Shown: positions 1-10,302, counted from the stretch's first letter. The stretch is 47,673 nucleotides of DNA from Candidatus Competibacter phosphatis (GCF_012939995.1 NZ_SPMZ01000001.1:1-47673); one strand, 5' to 3'. The notes: generated by a model from the letters alone, not told the origin. Program-made: numbers and translations.

Positions 1-1
1 G

Positions 2-1108
2 ATGGTGTCGGAGGAAATGCACCTCAATCGCTTCCTGGACGAACGACCGGCATCGAGGCGCTGGAAACCGATCTCGGCGAGTACATCACTCCAACTGGAT
101 CATGAAACGCCCTCGCACATCATCGTGCCGGCCATTCACAAGAACCGCGATCAGATCGCGCGACTGTTTCACGACAAGATTCCCAATACGCCGTATACCG
201 AAGTAGTCGAGGAACTCAACGCCATCGCCCGCAAGATCTTGCGTGAAAAGTTTTTCGCGGGTGAAGTCGGGGTCAGCGGGGTCAATTTCGCGGTGGCCGA
301 AACCGGTACGCTGTGCCTGGTGGAAAACGAGGGTAACGGCCGCATGTGCACCACCGCGCCGCCGGTACACATCGCGGTCATGGGTTTGGAAAAGGTGGTG
401 GAGCGCCTGGAGGACGTGCCGCCGCTGCTGCGCCTGCTCACCGGATCGGCCACCGGCCAATTGATCACCACTTATTTCAATATGATCACTTCGCCGCGCA
501 AGCCGGACGAGAAGGACGGCCCCAAGGAAGTCCATCTGGTCCTGCTCGACAACGGGCGTACCGAAATCTGGGCCGATCCCGAACGGCGGCAAACCTTGAA
601 ATGCATCCGTTGCGGCACCTGCCTGAATCATTGCCCGGTCTATACCCGCCTCGGCGGTCATGCCTATGGCTACGTCTACCCCGGTCCCATCGGTTCGATC
701 CTGACCCCGCAACTGGAGGGACTGGAAAACGCCGGCGCGATGGCCACCGCCTCCACCTTTTGCGGGGCTTGCGAGGAAGTTTGTCCGGTCAAGATTCCCA
801 TCGTCGATATCCTGCGTCGCCTCCGCACCGAGTCCTACAACCAGGCGGATTCGTCGAACGCCGTCAAGGGTCACGGCTACAAGGTCAACGTGGCGGAGAG
901 CCTGACTTGGAAGGGTTGGGCATTCAGCAACGCAACGCCCTGGGTCAATGCCCTGAACGCCAAGCTGTTGGGCCTGCTCGGTCCGCAACTGCCCAAGCTG
1001 CCGGGGCCGGATATCGTGAAAAAGTGGACCCAATCCAGGGCCTTGCCTGAGTTCGCCAGCAAGAGCCTGCATGTGCTGGCCAAAGAGAAGGGGCTGAACG
1101 ATGAGTGA
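2..1108 (+). CDS. lutB: LutB-like iron-sulfur lactate oxidation protein (5' truncated by window)
   Basis: Partial: the window starts inside the gene, and the ATG at position 2 is an internal methionine. LutB is the Fe-S subunit of the LutABC system, which oxidises L-lactate to pyruvate in the cytoplasm. Visible are the LUD-type region (HETPSHIIVPAIHKNRDQIA) and two cysteine clusters typical of 4Fe-4S ferredoxin domains, CIRCGTCLNHCP and CGACEEVCP, near positions 601-640 and 771-790. The stop overlaps the start of lutC. Residues about 16-31 (bases 47-92) read as nonsense. In another frame the same bases encode GIEALETDLGEYIT, which fits the family, so two compensating indels are likely there: one base missing near 47-50 and one extra C at 91-92. 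Family identity is secure; the N-terminus lies outside the window. Confidence 0.9.
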   Translation: MVSEEMHLNRFLDERPASRRWKPISASTSLQLDHETPSHIIVPAIHKNRDQIARLFHDKIPNTPYTEVVEELNAIARKILREKFFAGEVGVSGVNFAVAETGTLCLVENEGNGRMCTTAPPVHIAVMGLEKVVERLEDVPPLLRLLTGSATGQLITTYFNMITSPRKPDEKDGPKEVHLVLLDNGRTEIWADPERRQTLKCIRCGTCLNHCPVYTRLGGHAYGYVYPGPIGSILTPQLEGLENAGAMATASTFCGACEEVCPVKIPIVDILRRLRTESYNQADSSNAVKGHGYKVNVAESLTWKGWAFSNATPWVNALNAKLLGLLGPQLPKLPGPDIVKKWTQSRALPEFASKSLHVLAKEKGLNDE

Positions 1109-1763
1109 CGCGCGCGCCAACATCCTCGCCAGACTGCGGGCGACAACGGCGCAAGACGCCGTGGCCACGACCGAATCCGTCGCGCCGCCCGAAATGGAAC
1201 TGAGCCGCGCCGACCAGGTGGCGCGGCTCAAGCAACTGCTGGAAGCCATGCACGCCGAGGTGCACATCACCGACAGCGGCAATTGGACCAGCATTCTCAA
1301 GGAAGTGTTGCGCAAGCGCTCGGCGAACGGCTTGCTGTACAGCCCAACCACCGCCATCGGGATCACCTTGGAAGAAACCTGGGAAAGCGATTTGCCACCG
1401 CTGGTCGGCTATACCGAGGCGGTGGAGCAGTGTAAGGAACGACTGTTCGCCATCGACGCGGGCATCACCTCGACCCAGGGTGGGCTTGCCGACGTGGGTG
1501 CCTTGGTTCTGTGGCCGGACGTGCATGAACCGCGCTTGCTGTCACTGGCGCCGGCGGTGCATATCGCGGTGTTGGAAGCGACCAAGATTCACGGCTCCCT
1601 AGCCGAAGCCATGCGCCGGGAGCATTGGGCCGAGGGAATGCCGACCAACGCCTTGTTGATTTCCGGCCCGTCCAAGACCGCCGATATCGAATTAGTGCTG
1701 ACCTTCGGCGTGCATGGCCCCAAGGAGTTGATCGTGCTGATTCTGGACGATGAGAGAGGCTAA
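1101..1763 (+). CDS. lutC: LutC-like LUD-domain lactate utilization protein
   Basis: A 220-residue protein with the LUD (lactate utilization) fold and no cysteine clusters, the usual size for LutC, a small subunit of the LutABC lactate oxidation complex. The C-terminal half carries the family signatures ITSTQGGLADVGALVLW, EPRLLSLAPAVHIAV and LLISGPSKTADIE. The ATG overlaps the lutB stop by 8 bases, so the two genes are translationally coupled. Its stop lies just before the next gene, so the block is one operon. No LutA is seen; in this arrangement the following large FAD/Fe-S protein may supply the oxidase function. Confidence 0.9.
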   Translation: MSDARANILARLRATTAQDAVATTESVAPPEMELSRADQVARLKQLLEAMHAEVHITDSGNWTSILKEVLRKRSANGLLYSPTTAIGITLEETWESDLPPLVGYTEAVEQCKERLFAIDAGITSTQGGLADVGALVLWPDVHEPRLLSLAPAVHIAVLEATKIHGSLAEAMRREHWAEGMPTNALLISGPSKTADIELVLTFGVHGPKELIVLILDDERG

Positions 1764-1770
1764 GACGCAC

Positions 1771-4605
1771 ATGCCACCAACAGCCTACGAGCAGCTTCAC
1801 CGCGACCTGCAACAATTCATCCCGGCGGCACGCCTGATCGGCGACCCGCTGCGCACACTCGCTTACGGCACCGACGCCAGCCTGTACCGCCTGATTCCCA
1901 AGCTGGTGGTGCGGGTGGACAGCGAAGACGAGATGCGCCGCATCCTGGCCTTGGCGCACCGGCACGAAACGCCGGTGACCTTCCGCGCCGCCGGCACCAG
2001 CCTGTCCGGTCAAGCCGTCACCGACTCGGTGTTGCTGCAACTGGGCGACGGCTGGCGAAGCTGGCGGATTGGCGAACATGCGGCCACGATCAGCTTGCAA
2101 CCGGGCATCGTCGGCGGCCACGCTAACCGCTATCTGGCGCCCTATCGGCGCAAGATCGGGCCGGACCCCGCGTCGATCAACAGCTGCCAGATTGGCGGTA
2201 TCGCGGCGAACAACGCCAGCGGCATGTGTTGCGGCACCGCCCAGAACAGCTACCAGACGCTGAAAAGTATGCGAGTGATGCTGGCCGATGGCACCGTATT
2301 GGACACTGGGGATTCCGCCAGTCGTGAAGCGTTCGAGGGCAGTCACGACGATCTACTCGCCCAACTGGCCGAACTCGGGCGGCGCACCCGCGCCGATACG
2401 ACACTGGCCGGACGCATCCGCGACAAATTCAAGATCAAGAACACCTGCGGTTACAGTCTCAACGCCCTGGTGGATTACGAAGACCCCTTCGAAATCCTCC
2501 AACATTTGATGATCGGTTCCGAGGGCACGCTGGGCTTCATCGCCGAGATCACCTATCGCACAGTCGAGGAACATACCCATAAAGCCACGGTGCTGATGAT
2601 TTTCCCCGACATCAAAACCGCTTGCGAAGCGGTGGCGATGCTGAAAAGTCAGCCGGTGGCGGCGGTGGAATTGATGGACCGCGCCTCGTTGCGTTCGGTC
2701 GAACATAAGCCGGGCATGCCATCCTATTTCAAGGAACTATCGGAAACCGCCGCCGCGCTGCTGGTGGAAACGCGGGCGCTGGACTCGACGACTCTCAAGG
2801 CACAGGTCGAAACCATCGCCGCCGCCCTCGCCGCCACGCCAACCCTGCTCCCGTTCCAATTCACCGACCGACCGGAAGAATTTACGCAACTGTGGGCGAT
2901 CCGTCAGGGCCTGTTCCCCTCGGTTGGTTCGGCGCGGGCGACCGGCACCACCGTCATCATCGAGGATGTCGCCGTTCCCGTACCTCAACTGGCGGCGATG
3001 ACCCTGGATTTGCAAGACCTGTTCGATCAGCATGGCTATACCGGCTCGATCATCTTCGGCCATGCGCTCGAAGGTAACTTGCATTTCGTCATCACTCCCG
3101 ACTTTGCCAAGCCGGCCGAAACCGAACGCTACAAGAACTTCATGGACGACGTATGCCACATGATCGTGGATCGATACGACGGTTCGCTGAAAGCCGAACA
3201 CGGCACCGGCCGTAATATCGCCCCGTTCGTCGAGTTGGAATGGGGGCGGCAAGCCCATCGGTTGATGTGGGAAATCAAGACGCTGTTCGATCCGCATCAC
3301 CTGCTGAATCCCGGTGTCATCCTCAACGACGACCCGGAAGCTCATCTGAAAAACATCAAGCCGATGGCCGCCGTCGATCCGTTGGTGGATAAATGTATCG
3401 AGTGCGGCTTTTGCGAGCCGAACTGTCCCTCTCGCGCCCTGACCCTATCACCACGCCAGCGCATCGTTGGTTTGCGCGAAATGGCGCGCTTGCAAGCCGC
3501 TGGCGAAGAAAGCAACCGGCTGCAAGCCATCACTGAGTCGTATGCTTATCAGGGCTTGGAGACCTGCGCCGCCGACAGCCTATGCTCGCTGACCTGCCCG
3601 GTCGGCATCAACACCGGCACGATGATGTTGAAGAAGCGTAGTCAACAACGCGGTCAAACCGCGCAGCGGATCGGCAACTGGGTCGCCAAGCACTTCTCCG
3701 GCGTCATCACGGCCACGCGTTTCAACCTCGCCGCCGCCAACCTCTCGCACACGGTCTTTGGCTCCACGCTGCAAGGCGGTGTGACCGGGGCGGCGCGTAA
3801 ACTGTCCGGGAATCGGCTGCCGCTGTGGAACCGCTATATGCCCTCCGCCGGCGCGATGCCCAAGCCGGAAACGAACGCCGTGCCCGACCGCCCGCGTGTG
3901 GTCTATTTCCCTAGTTGCGCCAGTCGTACCATGGGGCCGGCCAAGGGCGATCCTGAATTGGATGCCTTGCCGGTGAAGACCGCTGCTCTGCTGCGCAAGG
4001 CTGGCTTCGAGGTGGTTCTGCCCGAGGACAGCGGTTCACTGTGTTGCGGCCAGCCCTTCGAAAGTAAAGGCTTGCCGGAACAGGCCGATGCCAAACGACG
4101 GGAAGTCGAGCAAGCCCTGCTCAAGGCCAGTCGCAATGGACAAGACCCGATCGTGTTCGATACCACACCCTGCACCTTGCGGGTCAAGAAAAATCAGGCA
4201 GAAACCCCGCTCAAGCTGTACGACATCACGGAATTTCTCCACGACGTCGTGCTGGAGCGCTTGACGATCCACAAGCGGCCGGAAACGGTCGCCATTCATC
4301 CCACTTGCAGCAACATCAACATGGGCTTGCAGGCCAAGCTCAAAGCCATCGCCGAAACCTGCGTGGAAAAAGTCATCGTCCCCGACCGGATTTCCTGCTG
4401 CGGCTGGGCCGGGGACAAGGGGTTCACTCACCCCGAGTTGAATGCCAGCGCCTTGCGGGATTTGAAAGCGGCGCTGCCGGAGGACTGCACGTCCGGGTAT
4501 TCCACCAGCCGCACCTGCGAAATCGGCCTGTCCTTGCACAGCGGACGCTTCTACCGCTCCATCGTCTATCTGGTGGATCGCTGCTCACAACCCAACACGG
4601 GCTGA
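1771..4605 (+). CDS. FAD-linked oxidase / Fe-S D-lactate dehydrogenase-like protein (YdiJ/Dld type)
   Basis: A fusion of about 944 residues. The N-terminal half is a PCMH-type FAD-binding oxidase, with motifs such as FRAAGTSLSGQAV, INSCQIGGIAANNASGMCCG and GSEGTLGFIAEITY, followed by the FAD-oxidase C domain (HGTGRNIAPFVELEWG). The C-terminal half has two 4Fe-4S clusters (CIECGFCEPNCP and CAADSLCSLTCPVG) and two cysteine-rich CCG domains (CCGQPF; HPTCSN and CCGWAGDKGF). This is the layout of respiratory D-lactate or 2-hydroxyacid dehydrogenases passing electrons to quinone. It follows lutBC closely. I prefer the ATG at 1771, with GAGAGG at 1753-1758; an ATG at 1750 overlapping lutC is the alternative. 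The family is secure; the exact substrate is inferred from context. Confidence 0.85.
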   Translation: MPPTAYEQLHRDLQQFIPAARLIGDPLRTLAYGTDASLYRLIPKLVVRVDSEDEMRRILALAHRHETPVTFRAAGTSLSGQAVTDSVLLQLGDGWRSWRIGEHAATISLQPGIVGGHANRYLAPYRRKIGPDPASINSCQIGGIAANNASGMCCGTAQNSYQTLKSMRVMLADGTVLDTGDSASREAFEGSHDDLLAQLAELGRRTRADTTLAGRIRDKFKIKNTCGYSLNALVDYEDPFEILQHLMIGSEGTLGFIAEITYRTVEEHTHKATVLMIFPDIKTACEAVAMLKSQPVAAVELMDRASLRSVEHKPGMPSYFKELSETAAALLVETRALDSTTLKAQVETIAAALAATPTLLPFQFTDRPEEFTQLWAIRQGLFPSVGSARATGTTVIIEDVAVPVPQLAAMTLDLQDLFDQHGYTGSIIFGHALEGNLHFVITPDFAKPAETERYKNFMDDVCHMIVDRYDGSLKAEHGTGRNIAPFVELEWGRQAHRLMWEIKTLFDPHHLLNPGVILNDDPEAHLKNIKPMAAVDPLVDKCIECGFCEPNCPSRALTLSPRQRIVGLREMARLQAAGEESNRLQAITESYAYQGLETCAADSLCSLTCPVGINTGTMMLKKRSQQRGQTAQRIGNWVAKHFSGVITATRFNLAAANLSHTVFGSTLQGGVTGAARKLSGNRLPLWNRYMPSAGAMPKPETNAVPDRPRVVYFPSCASRTMGPAKGDPELDALPVKTAALLRKAGFEVVLPEDSGSLCCGQPFESKGLPEQADAKRREVEQALLKASRNGQDPIVFDTTPCTLRVKKNQAETPLKLYDITEFLHDVVLERLTIHKRPETVAIHPTCSNINMGLQAKLKAIAETCVEKVIVPDRISCCGWAGDKGFTHPELNASALRDLKAALPEDCTSGYSTSRTCEIGLSLHSGRFYRSIVYLVDRCSQPNTG

Positions 4606-4659
4606 TTCTCTGGCTGATTCAATCGATTCCAGGGACACCCGCCGAGGCGCGCAAGACGA

Positions 4660-5307
4660 TCAGCCACTAGGGATGGAAGGTTGATTCTTGGGGTTGATCC
4701 GTCCGCTCGTGTCGGTTGTCAGCTTGGAGCGGTCGGTTTTCACCTGCTCGTCGAGCTGTTTGATCGCTTCGGTAAACTCGGCGGCCCACCCCTTGGTTTC
4801 GTCGTTGACGATGCCGAGCGCCTTTTTGTGAAATTGCCAAATCTGCTCCAGCAGCATTGTTGCTTGTTCTGGCGTGGGTTCGGGGTTGCCCCAGCTCAGC
4901 TTGTGGCGTTCCACTTCGAAGTGGAACGCTTCCAGTGCTTCGATCAGTTGACGGGCGGTGAGCAGGTATCGAATCCAGCCGTTGGTGAAGCCGTAAAACC
5001 GATCCAGTAGGATCAGGGTGGCGGCCACGCCCAAGGCGACGGCTGCCCACAGTGGATGGAGCGCCTTTTGCGAGCCGACGATATCGTTGATCATCGGCAA
5101 TAGACCGGCGAAAGCGGTGAGCAGGATGGCGCTCAGCCGGAAGATGCGGCAGAAATGACGCCTCAGTTGCCGCTTGCGGAAATACCAGTCGATGGATTGC
5201 TGCGCTTGGTTTTTGGCGTAGGTACAGAGTTGATCGAGCGGTTCCGCCAGTTTCTCCGCTTCCCAATGCAAGGCAGGAAAGTCCCCTGATTTCAGATCCC
5301 TGGCCAC
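4660..5307 (-). CDS. SLATT-type two-transmembrane protein (predicted conflict-system effector)
   Basis: A 215-residue protein with a basic amphipathic N-terminal segment (WYFRKRQLRRHF, about residue 42 on) and two closely spaced transmembrane helices (about residues 58-75 and 84-102). These are followed by LDRFYGFTNGWIRY and a charged helical tail. This matches the SLATT architecture, a 2TM membrane domain known from families linked to nucleotide-signalling and anti-phage systems, where it is predicted to act as a pore-forming or membrane-perturbing effector. Family assignment is by pattern only. The start is GTG, with GGAGG about 9 bases upstream. It begins 13 bases after the stop of the large HD-GHKL gene on the same strand, so the two are very likely co-transcribed. 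No NTPase or nucleotide cyclase motif is present in it. Confidence 0.7.
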   Translation of the reverse strand: MARDLKSGDFPALHWEAEKLAEPLDQLCTYAKNQAQQSIDWYFRKRQLRRHFCRIFRLSAILLTAFAGLLPMINDIVGSQKALHPLWAAVALGVAATLILLDRFYGFTNGWIRYLLTARQLIEALEAFHFEVERHKLSWGNPEPTPEQATMLLEQIWQFHKKALGIVNDETKGWAAEFTEAIKQLDEQVKTDRSKLTTDTSGRINPKNQPSIPSG

Positions 5308-5320
5308 TGCGTTACCTCCG

Positions 5321-8300
5321 TTATTTCTTGGAGCCGATGAATTGCTCGATCGGCTTGCCGACTTGTTTCATCTCGTCCGCATGATGCGCGCCTTCGGCCC
5401 AATAGACGACGCCGGATTCGATATCCCACAAAGCGGACAGGCCACAAGTGTTCCAATCCGTTTCTGTCCAATCATCGAAAGGTTTCAACCAGAGTTCTGG
5501 CCGGGGCATGAGGGCATGGATGTGTGGAACGCTGAGAAGGTCAAGAAAATTCTGGCCTTGCTTCTTGAACCATTCTTCTGAGCCAAAAAGAAAGTACGCC
5601 AAGATGCCCAGTGCACGGTAGCGACGGTCGGAGCGCCACTTTGGGCAATCGCGGCGGAGTCGGCCCAACGGAATGTGGGTCAATGGAAAAACCAGATCGT
5701 AGTTTTTATCGATGAGGCGCTGGGACCAGTGCTGTTTAGGACTCTCTCTATGAACCTCGGCAGTCACTGGATCAACATCCCACTCGATCCAGCCAGGTGC
5801 AACCAGCCAGCCGTCTCCTGCCCGGCCTTTCAACCCACAAATGCCCAAAGCAGGAAAACTCTGACTAAGATTATCGGCGAAGGCTTCGGGGAGAAGATGA
5901 AGTGCCAGCGATAATTCCCAACAGACATATACATCAGTTGATGCAAAAGCGCGGTCGGGGTTCGGGGCAGGATTGAGGTCGCGATCAAAAATCTAAGCGA
6001 AGGACAGGATCGAGATCAAGGTAGGAATTATTGTCATGAAGCAAGGCGGTGATTCGGGCAGGGTTAAGAGTACGGGTTATGGTGCGAGCGAGAGTGAGCG
6101 CAAGGGCACGATCAAGGGTGCGGTCGCGATTGAGGTTAGATGCATGTTTGGAAATAAGGCTGAGGGTGTTGATGGTGTGAAATATACCGCTGCCAGCTTG
6201 TTGGAATTGATCATTGAAAATAACCATTTCTTGGATCAGCAAAGCCGTGAGCCATTGTCCATGCCACGCCACCGAACGGTCAGTTATTTCAAGTTTCCAT
6301 CTGGACAATTGCGGTGTAATCGGTGCCTTGGGATGCAAAGCAGCATCAATGCCCAATACTGAAAGCAAACCTGAAGCAATTTGTAATGAATACTGGTTCA
6401 ACAGCCTTTGAAGATAGTCACACCATCGTTGAAATACGCCTTCGAACAAACTAGGCCAGTCTTGAATATCCTCTCGTAATATGGCTGTTTTACGATCGAC
6501 CGTCAAACGTGGAGCGGCAGCACCACGCAAGTCCACCCAAAGCCATGTACCAATCCAAGCATGTGCTAACTGCATTTTCATGCACACCATCATGTCATCT
6601 ACAGCGATCCCTCTGACGGTGAGCCGATTTCTTGGATTATCATCAGTCATCAAGCGGTTTACTAATGTTGTTTCAACCAACGCAGCTAACTCATGCGCTC
6701 GCACCAGAGAACTATCTAGTGGTGGATCAAGCGGCAATGGCGGATCGCTAGCTGGGAGATGATATGGAAACATGAGCCGGATGCGCGTACCGGTAGCTTG
6801 ATCACTCTGATTATCTTCCCAATCGAGATATTCCCAGCGTGGGTGACCCAAGGCTGAAGCGGGAAAATCCCACTCCGCTGCTTTTTTTTGTAACTACTTC
6901 AATCGCAATAGGCGCTAGAACATCTCCATGAAAACGGTCATCCAAGCAGACTGATTGATCAGCGTGGTTTTCGAGATGAAACAGAATGGGAAACAGGGGC
7001 CAGATGACATAGCGGCCGATGATCCACAGTGGGTCAATCCGCTTTTGTTGTTCGAATATCTGCCTTTCTTCTTCAGGTTCGCCATGTTGTGCTGAGTAAT
7101 CGAAATGCCCTTTCAGCCAGCGAATCGCCCGTTCATGATCATGATCAAGCTGGAACGGTTGCTTGAGATAAAGCGTGATCTCCGTTCCCTGTCGCTCAAG
7201 GGTGCCGGGCGATAGCCAGAACAAGCTGCCTGAGCCGGAGAGGCGAACATCGTAAGCGGCGCGCACTCCATGGTTCGCTTGACCCGGATGGGTACGAATC
7301 CGTATTTCATCGGCCAGCATAAAGCAGGACAGAAAGCCAATGCCAAACTGGGAAATCGGCGAAACGATGAAACCATGTTCACGCAGAATTTGCTGCTCGC
7401 GCTCGTATTCAGAGGAGCGGTAATAGCTCTTGCCCAGCTTGGTGAAATAGCGCTCCAGCACCTCACGGGTCATCCCGCAACCGCTGTCTGACACGCGGAT
7501 ATACTCCCGATCGGTGGCGGAATCCTGGCCCCATGTCACCCTGACTTGCAACGCTTCGTCGGAACGCAAGGCATCGGTTGGCTCCACGCGCGCATCCGGG
7601 TCTTTCGCCAGGACCTTGAGGCGCAGATCGCGCATCTGGAGCGCATCGAGAGCATTCTGGAGCAACTCGCGCAGACACAGGGCCGGATCGGCGTATAGCG
7701 ATTCGCCCATCAGCAATTGCTGGATTTCGTGCTGATCCAGTTCGAATTGAAGATCGTGGAAAATATAGACAGGGTGGCCTTGGTCATCGAGAGCGGCGCG
7801 TATTTGCGGCTGCACGAATTCGGGCAGGCAGATTTGGTAATGGTCGCCCTTGCTGCTCAAGAATCTCCGTTGCCAGTTCAACTCTTCCTTCACGCTTTGA
7901 ATTTCGCGATCAATCACGTTGACAAAGTCGTGAATGGACTTTTCATAAATAGGATGCTCGCACGCATCGGCCTCGTAGGTGAGCGTATCGTCATCGAAGC
8001 TCCAGCCGGTTATCGCCATGTGCTTGTTCCATTCCAGGATGCTCACAGCGTTTTCGATACCGAAATGTTTATAGAGAATACCCGGCGCGCGGCTGGCGTC
8101 GAAATCCATGATGTCGGCTAAACGCACCAGCAAACCAGGGAAGGCGACATTCACACGCTCGCCACCCGCTAGTCGACAAAAGCGATCCGGCTTGTCACTT
8201 CCAACGAGCGTCTCTCGAAGCCAAGACACCCGTTGCCCATGACTGACGCCAATTTGCGCGAGATAGCGTTTGAAATCGAAATGGCCGTAGTGAAACAGCG

Positions 8301-8886
8301 TTTGGTTCTTGGCCTCTTCTTCCAGCCGCGTCAACCAGTGCAGGATAGGATCGATTTTGTCAGCGTGGCGCTTGCGGATGAATTCCGCCAGAAGATGACC
8401 TTCGAGATAGCTGATGCGACGACTGGCCTCACTCGCGCGGACCGGTTCACTGTCGCGAATCTTCTTCCAGCGTTCGATTTGGCGCTGTTCTTCCGGGTAG
8501 GCATCGCAATGCCGGCGCCATTCCTGATTTTCCGGTGTGCCCGTGGTTTCCTGGTATTTCTTCACGTCCTCGTCGAGCATCACCATGCCGAGATCGTGGG
8601 TGAACGCAGCCAGAATGCACAACGCACATTCCAACGGCGTCAATGCTCGTAGTGTTTCCTCCGGCAATAACTCCTCCATGATCGACAGCACATTGAACAG
8701 ATGTGTACCATTATGGAGGGTGTATTGCGGCAAGCGGTGAACAATCTGGTCGCTGATAATCTGCGCGTGATCGACCACCCAGCGAACATTTCCGGCCAGT
8801 TGGTGACGAGCAGTAGCGTCGTTGGTTTCCGCCTTGTTCAGTTGGTCGAACAGCTTCGATTCGTCGAGTCCTGATAGTTTTTTCAT
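5321..8886 (-). CDS. HD domain + GHKL/Hsp90-like ATPase large protein, frameshifted twice in homopolymers
   Basis: With one extra base removed at T8 (6882-6889) and one at A5 (5987-5991), this is a single ~1187-residue protein. An N-terminal HD-type domain shows HNGTH (about 58-62), FTHD (about 95-98) and RLADIMDFD (about 255-263). A Bergerat ATPase domain shows N-box ELLQNALDA (about 407-415), DSGCGM (about 467-472) and QFGIGFLS (about 513-520). An Hsp90-like continuation contains LRGAAAPRLTVDR. Near 950-985 lies a D/R/L/N-rich repeat, then a unique C-terminal domain of about 200 residues rich in Trp. Start ATG at 8886 has GGGAG upstream. Past the T8 the unshifted frame ends in junk; the shifted frame reads KKAAEWDFPASALGHPRWEY. 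The second join is less certain, so the C-terminal part could be a separate gene. The HD+GHKL combination is known from bacterial conflict systems; function here is not established. Confidence 0.72.
5960..6140 (-). repeat. Degenerate ~6-bp periodic repeat encoding D/R/L/A/N-rich segment
   Basis: On the plus strand the tract runs in loose hexamers such as gattga, ggtcgc, gatcaa, gagcga, gagtga. The pieces gattgaggt and ggtcgcgat occur at both ends. In the coding (minus) frame it gives alternating Asp/Arg/Leu/Ala/Asn pairs (DRTLDRALALTLARTI, then DRDLNPAPNPDR). Similar runs occur near the C-termini of some large bacterial NTPases of conflict systems. The repeat continues across the predicted A5 frameshift, which supports one continuous reading frame there. 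Confidence 0.55.
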
Positions 8887-8918
8887 GAAGCTCCCTGAAT
8901 AAGTCGCGGCCTTGCCGG

Positions 8919-9338
8919 TCAAGTCCTGCCTTTGATGCCCCGATCTTCATACAACACCCAGGCACTGGGATGTTTTTCCAAACCAATATGCGGATAGTAA
9001 CTGGCGGCATTGGGCGCGGCGAGCAGGATCAACTTGCACTTTGGTCCCAGCAATGCCCTGGTTTGCCGGATCAGTTCCCGACCGATGCCTTGTCCTTGAA
9101 AATGGGCATCGACCGCAAGATCGGAGAGATAGCAGCAATAGCTGAAATCGGTGACGGAACGCGCGACTCCCACCAGCCGCTCTCCTTTCCATGCGGTCAC
9201 GGTCAGATCCGCGTTGGCAAGCATCGCCGCGATGCACTCGGGATCATCGACCGGCCGCCGTTCGGCCAGAGTCGAGCGCCGCAACACATCGACAAACTCA
9301 TCGGTTCGTAACGCGCGGGAAGTCGAATAGTCGATCAT
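8919..9338 (-). CDS. GNAT-family N-acetyltransferase
   Basis: About 139 residues with the GNAT core: VGVARSVTD, then [19 protein letters not shown], whose Q/R-x-x-G-x-G/A loop binds acetyl-CoA, and a C-terminal [13 protein letters not shown] segment where GNAT enzymes often have a catalytic Tyr. The substrate is unknown. The start is uncertain: I chose ATG at 9338, and a TTG at 9380 would add 14 residues. It ends 32 bases before the ATG of the HD-GHKL gene and starts 72 bases after the permease gene, all on one strand, so it may be read in one transcript with both. Membership of the conflict module is possible but unproven. Confidence 0.85.
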   Translation of the reverse strand: MIDYSTSRALRTDEFVDVLRRSTLAERRPVDDPECIAAMLANADLTVTAWKGERLVGVARSVTDFSYCCYLSDLAVDAHFQGQGIGRELIRQTRALLGPKCKLILLAAPNAASYYPHIGLEKHPSAWVLYEDRGIKGRT

Positions 9339-9410
9339 GATCTGTGACTCTACTTCAATGAGGATCGCATCGTGCGGCAATGAAAAATCATCGCCCTTGC
9401 CGGATCGAAA

Positions 9411-10299
9411 TCAACGGCGACGATACCGGCCAAGACGCCGCTCCAGCCACCCGAACAACCGCGCCAATCCGAAACACAGCAGAAAATACAGCGCCGCCAC
9501 TGTCAGCCAGACTTCGAACACTCGCCCCGAAGACACGGCCAATTCCGTGCCGGTGAAGGTCAGTTCCTGAATGGAAATCAGCGAAATCAGCGACGAATCC
9601 TTGATCAGCGCGATGAACTGCCCGGCCAGCGCCGGGACCATCTTCTGCACCGCCTGTGGCAACACCACCTCGCCCATCACCTGACCGGCATGCAGCCCCA
9701 ACGCCCGTGCCGCTTCCCACTGTCCCTTGGGCACCGCCTCGATACCGGCCCGAACGATTTCAGTAACGTAGGCACCCTCGAACAGCGCCAAGCAGATCAA
9801 CCCGGACAGGAAATTCGGTAGCAACTCCAGCGGCCCGAATAGCCAAGTCAGCACCCGCAAGGTCTCCGGCGTGGCCCCGGCAATCCGGTTCTCGATATCC
9901 AGCAAGGGCAACAACTGACTGCTGATGAAAAAAATAGAAGATAAAGATGAACACCAACGGCGGGATATTGCGAATCAGTCCGACATAACTCCAGCCGAGC
10001 AGCCGAAAAAACAGAACGTGGGTCACCCGGCACACACCCATCGCGCCACCGATCAGCGCCGCCAGCACCCCGCCCCACAACGCCAGTCGCACCGTCGCCA
10101 GAAAACCCTGGCCCAGCAGGTTCAGCACCCAGTCGCCTTGCTCGGCGTCGTAGCGGATGAAATAGCCGGGAATCAGCCGCCAGTCCCAGTTGTAATGAAA
10201 ATGGCTTTGCGCCCGGTACACCACGTAGCCGATCAGCCCAAACACCACGGCCAGCACCAGCGCATCCAGCCAGCCAAAACGAAGTTTGGGCGGAGACAC
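9411..10299 (-). CDS. Polar amino acid ABC transporter permease (frameshift at A7)
   Basis: An inner-membrane permease of the HisM/GlnP/AapQ family. The first half has the YNWDWRLIPGYF motif and membrane segments; the second half has the EAA loop (EAARALGLHAGQVMGEVVLPQAV) that contacts the ATPase. The two halves lie in different frames, joined at the A7 run 9928-9934. Removing one base turns the coding frame to FYFFISSQLLPLLDIENR and gives about 295 residues. The GTG start lies 3 bases after the stop of the upstream permease gene, so the pair is an operon. The broken frame is most likely a sequencing error. No ABC ATPase gene is adjacent. Confidence 0.85.
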
Positions 10300-10302
10300 G
10301 AT

